Assembly (NCBI GenBank): GCA_963791805.1 | Contig: CAWBTU010000006.1 | Coordinates: 1,054,001-1,118,000 of the forward strand | Direction of reading: 5' to 3' | DNA: 64,000 nt | From: JACMJL01 sp963791805 | Lineage (GTDB): Bacteria; Bacillota; Clostridia; Clostridiales; Clostridiaceae | In this document: positions 44,583-52,391 of the stretch, piece by piece | How the letters are laid out: every line of letters begins with the position of its first letter | Numbering within the stretch: the first letter of the stretch is position 1 | Notes under the pieces: model-generated | The model's input: the letters and a program-made list of their open reading frames with translations, nothing else | What the model was told of the DNA's origin: nothing | The model's database searches: none | Program-made: the position numbers and the translations under genes

Positions 44583-45644
44583 TCATGCTTTTATAGCCCA
44601 TCTCAATTTAGCAGAACGAGCACGACCATTAGTATTACATTCTTCTGATGATGGACGAATAGGATCAGGTGCTATTTCACGATAGACCCCTTCACGGAAA
44701 AAATGTTGAAAAGATTTTTTAACGAGCCGATCTTCCCCTGAATGAAATGAAAGTATAGCAACTCGCCCACCCTCAGCAAGGGTATTAGGAAGCTTTTCTA
44801 AAAAATCATACAGCACTTCGAATTCATCGTTGACATCGATTCTGAGTGCTTGGAAGCATCGTTGACAAGTTTTTTTAGGATATCTTTCTCTTTATTTCCT
44901 GGAACAAATTTTAGAGCATCTTTAATAATTTGTTGAAGTTGTGTTGTTGTTGATATTTCTATGCCTTTTTTTCTTTGAGAGATAATAGCGCGAGCGATTG
45001 CTGCAGCATTAGGCTCATCTGAGTTTTCTATCAACATACCTTCTAATTCATATAGCGAAATAGTTTTTAAACGTTCTGCGGCAGATTGACCTCTTTTAGG
45101 ATTCAGCCGTAAGTCTAATGGACCTTCATTTTTAAATGAAAATCCTCTTTCAGGATTGTCTATTTGCATTGAAGAGACACCTAAATCTGCCAATACAAAA
45201 TTCAATGGTCCTGATTCCATAAGCAATTTGATCTATATCTGAAAAGTTCATTTGCTTGATTGTTAAAATTTCAGAGCCATAACCTAAGCTCTCTAAACGC
45301 TCTTGGGTGCGAGGCAATTCAATAGCATCTACATCTGTTGCATATAAATGGCCCTTTGAGTTTAAACATTTAAGCATCTCTAAAGTATGACCACCATAAC
45401 CTAGAGTTGCATCTAATCCAGTTTGTCCAGGGGTAATTTGTAAGAATTCTAATATTTCCTTAACACAAATGGAACGATGCATACCAGCAGGAGTACTGCC
45501 CTTTTGAATAACTTTTGCCACAGTATCAGCATATTTCTCTGGTTGAAGTTCCTTATACTTATCTTTATAAGTTTTTAGGGTGAGTACCTTTATATCGAAC
45601 ACGTCGCTGACGTGTTTGCTCTTGATTATCCATTGTGTAACCAT
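44583..45644 (-). pseudogene. RsmH (MraW) paralogue with two frameshifts
   Basis: On the minus strand three consecutive frames reconstruct one ~350-aa SAM-dependent methyltransferase of the RsmH family (16S rRNA C1402 N4-methylation). Frame 1 (45644 to about 45230): ELQPEKYADTV, GSTPAGMHRSI, GLDATLGYGGHTLEML. Frame 2: VLADLGVSSMQIDNPERGFS, GPLDLRLNPKRGQSA. Frame 3: FQALRIDVNDEFEVL, GGRVAILSFHSGEDRLVKK, ARSAKLRWAIKA. A one-base insertion near 45222 and a one-base loss in the A7/T7 run near 44870 explain the breaks. The long N terminus marks it as a paralogue, not the housekeeping rsmH of the dcw cluster. Sequencing error is possible. Confidence 0.85.
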
Positions 45645-45985
45645 AATACTTTAGAGTTTATGAATTCTAAATTTGAAATTGATGTTGTATAAGAAGTTGG
45701 TACCATACTTTCCTCCACCTTTTTTAATAGCATTTGTAATGTTGTTACAAATCATATGATAGCAAATACAGTCCTTAAAAGCAAACACCTTTATAATTTT
45801 CAAGGTGGTCATGATAAAAAAATCTCAGTAAAGCTTGAAATATTTGCCTATTACATATATAATAAATGTATACGGTTTAGGTATACATTTAAAAATTATA
45901 TTTACAAGAATTATTTATGCGATAAATATATTGATTTAACAAAAACACATTACTGAAACCGTATTAATTTGTAGGAGGTGTATTT
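45645..45985. other. Intergenic region upstream of the acyl-CoA dehydrogenase fusion
   Basis: 341 bases, very AT-rich. An open frame at 45756-45956 lacks a ribosome site and protein-like composition, so I do not call it. I see no clear promoter or riboswitch; GTAGGAGGTG at 45972 is the ribosome site of the next gene. Confidence 0.4.
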
Positions 45986-47893
45986 ATGTTTTTTAAGACT
46001 ACGGAACAACATGAAAATTTAAGGACAAAAATCAGAGCGTTTGCTGAAGAGGAAGTTAAACCTATTGCCTTTATGTTGGATCAAGAAAACAAATTTCCTT
46101 CAGAAGCAATTAGCAAGTTAGCTGATATGGGTATGCTGGGGATCCCATATCCAAAAGAGTACGGTGGAGCAGGGCTGGATATAATCAGCTATGCAATCGC
46201 TGTTGAGGAATTATCAAGAGTGGACGGTGGCACGGGTGTAATTCTTTCTGCTCATACCTCTTTGGGTGCATATCCAATTGCAGCCTACGGAACAGATGAG
46301 CAGAAACAAAAATACCTGGTACCATTGGCAAAGGGAGATAAACTTGGTGCATTTGGTCTTACCGAGGAAAATGCTGGTAGTGATGCTGGTGGAACAGAGA
46401 CAACTGCTGTTTTAGAAGGTGATTTTTACATTTTAAATGGTGAAAAGATCTTTATTACAAACGCAGGTAAGGCAGATATTTATATTGTTTTTGCAGTTAC
46501 TACACCGGATATAGGTGTTCGTGGCATCAGTGCTTTTATTGTAGAAAAGGACTGGGAAGGCTTTAGCTTTGGAAAACATTATGACAAGATGGGTATTCGT
46601 TCTTCTGCAACTGCAGAACTGATTTTTAGCGACGTGAAAATCCCTAAGGAAAATCTATTAGGCAAAGAAGGGGATGGGTTCAAGATTGCTATGGCAACTT
46701 TGGATGGTGGACGTATTGGTATTGCAGCTCAAGCCTTAGGAATTGCACAAGGTGCTTACGAGCATGCTCTTGAGTACTCAAAAGAAAGAATTCAATTTGG
46801 CAAACCTATCTGTCAGCAGCAGATTATTGCTTTTAAGTTGGCAGATATGGCCACAAAACTTAGAGCGGCAAGATTACTTATATACAGTGCTGCAGAGTTG
46901 AAACAAAATCATGAGAGTTACAGCATGGAAGCGGCTATGGCGAAACAATATGCTTCAGATGTTTGTCTCGAGATTGTAAACGATGCTCTTCAAATATTTG
47001 GTGGAAGCGGTTATTTGAAAGGTATGGAAGTGGAACGTTCTTATAGGGATGCTAAGATTTGTACAATTTATGAAGGAACTAATGAGATTCAACGTGTGGT
47101 TATTTCTTCTCATATAATAGGCAAGATGCCGAAGAATGAGTCAGTGGGTAAAGCTTCGAAGCCAGAACCTGCCACAGGTTATCGTAAGAAAGTGATTTTC
47201 AAGAATGGAACTCCTAAAGAAAGAGTTGATGCTCTTGTGGAAGCCCTTAAGGCAGATGCATATGATTTTACAATTGGAATTCCTTTGGATACTCCTATCA
47301 GTAAGGCTGAAAGGGTAGTAAGTGCAGGTCTTGGTATAGGAGAAAAAGAAAATATGAAGCTTATAGAAGACTTGGCTGTTCAAGTGGGCGCAGCCATAGG
47401 TTCTTCACGTCCAGTAGCTGAAACCCTTAAATATGTACCGCTGAATCGATATGTTGGTATGTCTGGTCAAAAATTCAAGGGAAATCTATATATTGCCTGT
47501 GGTATTTCAGGTGCAGGTCAGCATCTGAAAGGTATAAAGGATGCTACTACTATTGTGGCTATAAATATAAATCCTAATGCTAAGATTTTTAAAAACTCAG
47601 ACTATGGTATTGTTGGCGATGTAATGGAAATCTTACCATTGCTAACTAGCGCTTTAGATAACGGAGAAGCAAAAAAGGACGCTCCACCAATGAAGAAGAT
47701 GAAAAGAACCGCTCCGAAAAAAGTTGCTCCAACATGGAAACATAATGTATGTAGTGGTTGTGGTTATGAATACGATCCTAGCGTGGGTGATGCTGAAGGC
47801 CAAGTACTTCCTGGTACTTTGTTTGAAAATCTACCTGAAGAGTGGACTTGCCCTTCTTGTGGTGAAGAAAAAGATATGTTTATAGAAGGTTGA
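45986..47893 (+). CDS. Acyl-CoA dehydrogenase / EtfA C-terminal / rubredoxin fusion
   Basis: 635 aa. Residues 1-~380 are a complete acyl-CoA dehydrogenase: FGLTEENAGSDAGGTET, FITNAGKADIY, and IYEGTNEIQR with E363 as the expected catalytic base. Residues about 400-555 match the FAD-binding C-terminal domain of electron-transfer flavoprotein alpha (ERVVSAGLGIG, GSSRPVAETLKYVP, GMSGQKFKGNLYIACGISGA, NINPNAKIFKNSDYGIVGD). A Lys/Pro linker leads to a rubredoxin (about 583-635; C589, C592, C622, C625). One polypeptide thus links substrate oxidation, an ETF-like FAD and a one-electron iron centre. It is followed 43 bases later by a flavodiiron protein, the likely electron acceptor. No EtfB domain is present. 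Confidence 0.92.
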   Translation: MFFKTTEQHENLRTKIRAFAEEEVKPIAFMLDQENKFPSEAISKLADMGMLGIPYPKEYGGAGLDIISYAIAVEELSRVDGGTGVILSAHTSLGAYPIAAYGTDEQKQKYLVPLAKGDKLGAFGLTEENAGSDAGGTETTAVLEGDFYILNGEKIFITNAGKADIYIVFAVTTPDIGVRGISAFIVEKDWEGFSFGKHYDKMGIRSSATAELIFSDVKIPKENLLGKEGDGFKIAMATLDGGRIGIAAQALGIAQGAYEHALEYSKERIQFGKPICQQQIIAFKLADMATKLRAARLLIYSAAELKQNHESYSMEAAMAKQYASDVCLEIVNDALQIFGGSGYLKGMEVERSYRDAKICTIYEGTNEIQRVVISSHIIGKMPKNESVGKASKPEPATGYRKKVIFKNGTPKERVDALVEALKADAYDFTIGIPLDTPISKAERVVSAGLGIGEKENMKLIEDLAVQVGAAIGSSRPVAETLKYVPLNRYVGMSGQKFKGNLYIACGISGAGQHLKGIKDATTIVAININPNAKIFKNSDYGIVGDVMEILPLLTSALDNGEAKKDAPPMKKMKRTAPKKVAPTWKHNVCSGCGYEYDPSVGDAEGQVLPGTLFENLPEEWTCPSCGEEKDMFIEG

Positions 47894-47935
47894 TTCCTAT
47901 AATAATATGTTTTTGGTGAAAAGGAGGATTTATTT

Positions 47936-49135
47936 ATGTATTGTGTTAGAAAAATAACTGAGGATCTTTATTGGGTTGGTGGCAACGACCGTCGCCTTGC
48001 TCTTTTTGAAAATATTCATCCTATTCCAAGGGGAGTTTCATATAACTCTTATCTGCTTCTAGATGAGAAGACAGTACTATTTGATACAGTAGATTGGTCA
48101 GTGTGTCGTCAGTTTCTTGATAATATAAAAGAAGTTTTAGGAGGCAGACCTTTAGATTATATGATAATTAACCATATGGAGCCAGATCATGCGGCGTGTA
48201 TTGAAGAGGTTATTCTTCGTTATCCAAATGTAAAGATTGTATGTACTCCAAAAGCTTCTTTGTTTATGCATCAGTTTGGTTTCTATGTTGATGGCAAGGT
48301 AATAGAAGTCAAAGAAGGAGATACTATGTCCTTTGGAAAACATAATGTTGCCTTTGTGTATGCACCTATGGTCCATTGGCCAGAGGCTATGGTGACATAT
48401 GATTCAACAAATGGTGTACTATTTTCAGCAGATGCCTTTGGTTCTTTTGGATCACTGGATGGTAAGATGTTTAATGACGAAACTAATTTTGACCGTGATT
48501 GGATTGATGATGCCAGAAGGTATTATACAAACATTGTAGGAAAATATGGCCCACATGTTCAGAGTCTTTTAAAGAAGGCAAGCACTATTGACATCAAGAT
48601 GATCTGCCCACTACATGGACCAGTATGGCGTAGTGATTTGGGGTACTTGTTAGATAAGTACAATAAGTGGAGTTTATACACACCTGAGGAAAAGGGAGTA
48701 ATGATTGTTTATGGAACAATGTACGGCAATACTGAGGCCGCTGCTAATGATTTAGCAACAAGGTTAGTTGAAAAGGGAATGACTAATGTGGTTATGTATG
48801 ATGTTTCAAAAACCCATGTATCTTACTTGATTTCTGAGACATTTAAATATAGTAATGTGGTTCTTGCCTCTGTAACTTACAATTTGAAGATTTATCCACC
48901 GATGCTTGATTATATAATGGATATGAAGGCATTAAATGTTCAAAAACGTACTTTCACCCTTATAGAAAATGGTTCATGGGCTCCTCAGTCAGGCAAATTG
49001 ATGCGTGAATTTTTGAATGAGATGAAAGAAATTACTATTTTAGACAGTGAAATATCATTGAACTCAGGAATGAAAGAAGATGATGTGGATTCAATGGATG
49101 CAATTGCTGACAGTATAATAGAGTCAATGAAGTAA
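47936..49135 (+). CDS. Flavodiiron protein (FprA-type)
   Basis: 399 aa; AAAGGAGG precedes the ATG. The N-terminal metallo-beta-lactamase-like domain carries all diiron ligands: H80, E82, D84, H85 (HMEPDH), H147 (MVHWPE), D166 (SADAFG) and H227 (CPLHGPVW). The C-terminal flavodoxin domain (from about 254) has MIVYGTMYGNTEAAA. These enzymes reduce O2 to water and/or NO to N2O using rubredoxin. The rubredoxin domain is fused to the upstream acyl-CoA dehydrogenase, so the two genes probably form one oxygen- or NO-scavenging chain. Confidence 0.93.
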   Translation: MYCVRKITEDLYWVGGNDRRLALFENIHPIPRGVSYNSYLLLDEKTVLFDTVDWSVCRQFLDNIKEVLGGRPLDYMIINHMEPDHAACIEEVILRYPNVKIVCTPKASLFMHQFGFYVDGKVIEVKEGDTMSFGKHNVAFVYAPMVHWPEAMVTYDSTNGVLFSADAFGSFGSLDGKMFNDETNFDRDWIDDARRYYTNIVGKYGPHVQSLLKKASTIDIKMICPLHGPVWRSDLGYLLDKYNKWSLYTPEEKGVMIVYGTMYGNTEAAANDLATRLVEKGMTNVVMYDVSKTHVSYLISETFKYSNVVLASVTYNLKIYPPMLDYIMDMKALNVQKRTFTLIENGSWAPQSGKLMREFLNEMKEITILDSEISLNSGMKEDDVDSMDAIADSIIESMK

Positions 49136-49166
49136 TTTAAAAAAAATATAAATTGGGGATCCACTC

Positions 49167-49292
49167 ATGGATGAAATTGGTGAGCTGATCCCTTTGTCGT
49201 ATAGGCATATAAAAGCAAAGAAGAAAAAACTTAAATATATTAAAGAGTTTTACTTTGAGATAATTTATTCAGCATTTAAGAATCCAGAATAA
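49167..49292 (+). CDS. Possible 41-aa protein of unknown function
   Basis: MDEIGELIPLSYRHIKAKKK, then a short Lys/aromatic-rich helix, ending KNPE. TTGGGG lies ten bases upstream. The sequence looks like a small helical protein or a truncated N terminus of a transposase-type protein; nothing more can be said. GGGATC/GATCCC arms within it could also make the region a terminator for the flavodiiron gene. Confidence 0.25.
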   Translation: MDEIGELIPLSYRHIKAKKKKLKYIKEFYFEIIYSAFKNPE

Positions 49293-49478
49293 GAAGACAA
49301 ATAATACGTCTAGTAAATGTGAAAAGTCGAGACCTAATTATTTCTAACTTTACTTAATTCACATAAAATAAACATAATTATTTGCTAACTATCACATATT
49401 CAACTGCTATTATTTTAATATATCAAGAAAATAAATTCAATTTTAGTTTCTTAATAAGTTAAAAGGTGGTTGAAAAAC

Positions 49479-49940
49479 ATGATTAGAATCAAAAATGTTT
49501 ACCAAAACATAAAAAACAGTGAAAAATATAGACATATAATAAGATTTGGTTGCGTCGGGTGCTTAAATACTTTATTTGACTTTGCTATTTTTTCTCTGTT
49601 AAATAGTGTATTTGGGATTTATTATGTTATTAGCCAGATAGTATCTTATTCAACTGGTACTTTAAATAGTTTTATTTTTAATAAGTTTTGGACTTTTGAT
49701 AATAAGAAAACTAATAAAAAGACAACAAAGGAAATGATTCAATTTATTGTTGTTAATTCAGCTTCACTAGGTATAAGCTTAATAGGGTTAAAAATCTTAA
49801 TGAGAGATAACTCAGTGAATCCTTTTTTTGCAAAGATCAATTCAATGGTACTAGCTCAAGTAGTTAATTTTTTAGGGTATAGATTTTGGGTTTTTGCTGA
49901 AAATGTAAAACCTAAATGCATTACTAAAAATATAGCTTAA
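49479..49940 (+). CDS. GtrA-family membrane protein
   Basis: 153 aa from ATG 49479, behind AAAGGTGG. Four membrane segments with GtrA motifs: RFGCVGCLNTLFDFAIF, a GTLNSFIFNKFWTFD loop and, in the last helix, VVNFLGYRFWVF. GtrA proteins are thought to help move lipid-linked sugars or polyprenyl-phosphate glucose across the membrane during cell-surface glycan modification. No glycosyltransferase partner is adjacent. Confidence 0.85.
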   Translation: MIRIKNVYQNIKNSEKYRHIIRFGCVGCLNTLFDFAIFSLLNSVFGIYYVISQIVSYSTGTLNSFIFNKFWTFDNKKTNKKTTKEMIQFIVVNSASLGISLIGLKILMRDNSVNPFFAKINSMVLAQVVNFLGYRFWVFAENVKPKCITKNIA

Positions 49941-49963
49941 ATTGTACTTAGGGTATACAGCTA

Positions 49964-49984
49964 GGGGCTTAGGCTCCTTTTTTG
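49964..49984 (+). terminator. GtrA gene terminator
   Basis: GGGGC paired with GCTCC around TTAG, followed by seven Ts; near copy of the rlmD terminator. Confidence 0.75.
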
Positions 49985-50053
49985 TGCTGTATTTAGGCTT
50001 TCTTGTATGGAAACTGTAAGGATTACATGTGTATTATGTAAAAAATTGACGAT

Positions 50054-50080
50054 GAAACCATTATATAATATAATGGTTTC
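50054..50080 (+). other. Hairpin in the leader of the hydrogenase-like sensor gene
   Basis: Perfect 10-bp arms GAAACCATTA/TAATGGTTTC with a 7-base AT loop, 140 bases before the start codon. Confidence 0.45.
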
Positions 50081-50218
50081 TGTAAAAAACGACATAAACC
50101 GTATAAATATTAGTGCTTTTATTTAGCTGACTAGTTAAAGCATCATCTTAGTATAGAAAAATAGTAAAGGACATAATACTTATATTGGATAATTTACAGA
50201 GGATTAGGAGAGATTATT

Positions 50219-52165
50219 GTGAAATTAGACCTAGTAAAAACTGACTTAATAAAATGTGAAGGGTGCAATTCGTGTATTACAGCTTGTCCACAAACCTTCT
50301 CAAACAAAATTAGTAGGGATGAAAATGGAAATATAAAAGTTTCCGTTGTTACAGAAAATTGTACTGCCTGTGGAGAATGTATAAAGGCATGTCCTCACGG
50401 TGCTCGTTACTATGAGGATGATAGTTCAAGATTTTTTGAAGATTTAAAGAAGTGTAATATTGGGATTGTTGTAGCTCCTGCATTTTTACTTAACTATCCA
50501 AAAGAATATAAAAAAGTATTCGCTTGGCTTAAGAGCAAGGGCGTTTCTCAGATTTGGGATACATCATTTGGAGCAGATATTACAACAGTACTATATGTTA
50601 AGGCTATAAAAGAGAAAAAACTAAAAACTGTTATTGCTCAACCATGCAGAACAGTTGTTGAAAGTATACAGAGGTTTTATCCTAATCTAATTCCTTTTTT
50701 AAGTCCTATAGGTAGCCCAATGCATTGTACTGCAGTCTATATGAAGAAAAAAGCAAATTTTACTGGTGATATTTATGGTATATCACCTTGTGTAAGCAAA
50801 GCAGATGAATTTGAAGCTTATGGAGCCTTGAAAGGAAATATAAGTTTCAAAAGGCTTATGGAATTTTATAGAAAAGAAACTGGTGGAACTTTTTCAAAGG
50901 AAGCCGATTTTGATTCACCTGAAGCACTTGTAGGTTTTTGGTATCCAACGCCTGGTGGCTTGAAGGAATCTGTTGAACAAGTTTTCGGAAAAGGATTTCA
51001 TATAAAGAGAGTTGAAGGTCCAAAGGTAATACAAAAATATCTTAGTGAAATAAACCAAAATCCTAATAACCTGCCCCTGGTAATTGATATTCTTAATTGT
51101 ACGGAGGGATGTATGGTTGGTACAGGCACTGAATATATCGGTAAAACTATTCATAATCTACCATCTGAAGATGAGATGGATGCTTCTTTAGTAACTAAAA
51201 CTAATAATATTTTGAAAACTAAGAGAGGCCTTATTAAGAGAATGTCTCCAAAAGATATTGTAAAAGAATTATATAATAAACTTGATATTGATGATTATAT
51301 AATTAATTATGAAAATAAATCAAATAGTTTTGAAGAAACTATTAAATTAGCTGATAGAGGAAAGTCAGAAGGATTTAGAACTCTCATTAAGCTAACGGAT
51401 CAAGAAAAGCATATAGATTGTCCATCATGTGGATTTAATTCATGTGAAAATGCGGCTCGGGCTATTGCTATTGGTAAAAATATTCCAGAAAGTTGCCGAG
51501 AATACTCCAAAAAACAAGCAAAAATTGAACATGAAAAAGCAATTAAATCAAAAGAAAATGCTGAAATTAATTCTCACAAAAATATTAGTATCGCTAATAA
51601 CCTTAAACTGTTTGCTTCACGTCTCCAAGAGGATCTTAAAACTATAAACGATGTAGTAGCAGGTATTTCTGAAGCTACAGACAATAATACAAAAGATGTT
51701 TCAGAAGTTACAAATAACATGGAGAGTGTTGGAATTTTATCAAGTAGTATTACACAATGCATAGATAGTATATCTGTCAGCTTTAATCAATATGCTGTAA
51801 TGGGAACAACTATTATTAGTATAGCTGAACAAACTAATCTTTTAGCTCTTAATGCATCTATTGAAGCGGCTAGAGCTGGTGATGCTGGGAGAGGTTTTGC
51901 TGTTGTGGCAGATGAAATACGAAAACTTGCTGATGGTTCTAAAAAAGCTGTTGAAGATACAGAGGGTAATTATAATAAAGTTGAATCAGCACTTCAATCA
52001 ATTAAACTGCTTATAACAGATCTTAATAATGCAGTTTCTATAGTTCTATCAAATGTTCAAAATGTACTAGTTTCATCTGAGGAAACTAATGCAAGTACTG
52101 AAGAACTTTCTGCAACAGTTCAGCAAATTGTGGCAGAAACAGAAGAAATGGAGAGGGAAATATAA
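50219..52165 (+). CDS. HydS-like [FeFe]-hydrogenase sensor fused to a chemoreceptor signalling domain
   Basis: 648 aa, GTG after TTAGGAGAG. Two [4Fe-4S] ferredoxin motifs (C13-C23, C48-C58) precede a hydrogenase H-domain with all four expected H-cluster Cys: C143 (QPCRTV), C191 (ISPCVSK), C294 and C298 (NCTEGC). The proton-relay Cys that precedes the first ligand in catalytic enzymes is Pro142 here, as expected of sensory types. Next an Fe-S domain (DCPSCGFNSCENAARAIA) and a methyl-accepting/kinase-control domain (EQTNLLALNASIEAARAG). No membrane helix: cytoplasmic. It probably senses H2 or redox state and signals to a CheA-type kinase or another partner; inferred. Confidence 0.88.
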   Translation: MKLDLVKTDLIKCEGCNSCITACPQTFSNKISRDENGNIKVSVVTENCTACGECIKACPHGARYYEDDSSRFFEDLKKCNIGIVVAPAFLLNYPKEYKKVFAWLKSKGVSQIWDTSFGADITTVLYVKAIKEKKLKTVIAQPCRTVVESIQRFYPNLIPFLSPIGSPMHCTAVYMKKKANFTGDIYGISPCVSKADEFEAYGALKGNISFKRLMEFYRKETGGTFSKEADFDSPEALVGFWYPTPGGLKESVEQVFGKGFHIKRVEGPKVIQKYLSEINQNPNNLPLVIDILNCTEGCMVGTGTEYIGKTIHNLPSEDEMDASLVTKTNNILKTKRGLIKRMSPKDIVKELYNKLDIDDYIINYENKSNSFEETIKLADRGKSEGFRTLIKLTDQEKHIDCPSCGFNSCENAARAIAIGKNIPESCREYSKKQAKIEHEKAIKSKENAEINSHKNISIANNLKLFASRLQEDLKTINDVVAGISEATDNNTKDVSEVTNNMESVGILSSSITQCIDSISVSFNQYAVMGTTIISIAEQTNLLALNASIEAARAGDAGRGFAVVADEIRKLADGSKKAVEDTEGNYNKVESALQSIKLLITDLNNAVSIVLSNVQNVLVSSEETNASTEELSATVQQIVAETEEMEREI

Positions 52166-52188
52166 AAAAGAGAATTATTTAAAATACA

Positions 52189-52216
52189 AACCACCTATTT
52201 AGCTCTAGGTGGTTTT
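52189..52216 (+). terminator. Terminator of the hydrogenase-like sensor gene
   Basis: AACCACCT/AGGTGGTT stem with a 10-base loop, then Ts. Confidence 0.8.
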
Positions 52217-52391
52217 TTCATATCCTCATACAGTCAAAGCAAACTATAAAGTTGATTTATCGGAGGTTTTTTGATGAAAAACAGTAATATGATTCTAGTG
52301 TGGAATGAGTATTAAGTCAATTAAGACTTAAGTACATTGGTTCCGCGCATATGGTGACAAATAAATCTGTCGAATTATTTATTAGAGCTGC

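Noticed and set aside
45756..45956. 66-aa open frame upstream of the acyl-CoA dehydrogenase fusion
   Set aside because: No ribosome site; Lys/Tyr/Asn-rich translation of AT-rich DNA.
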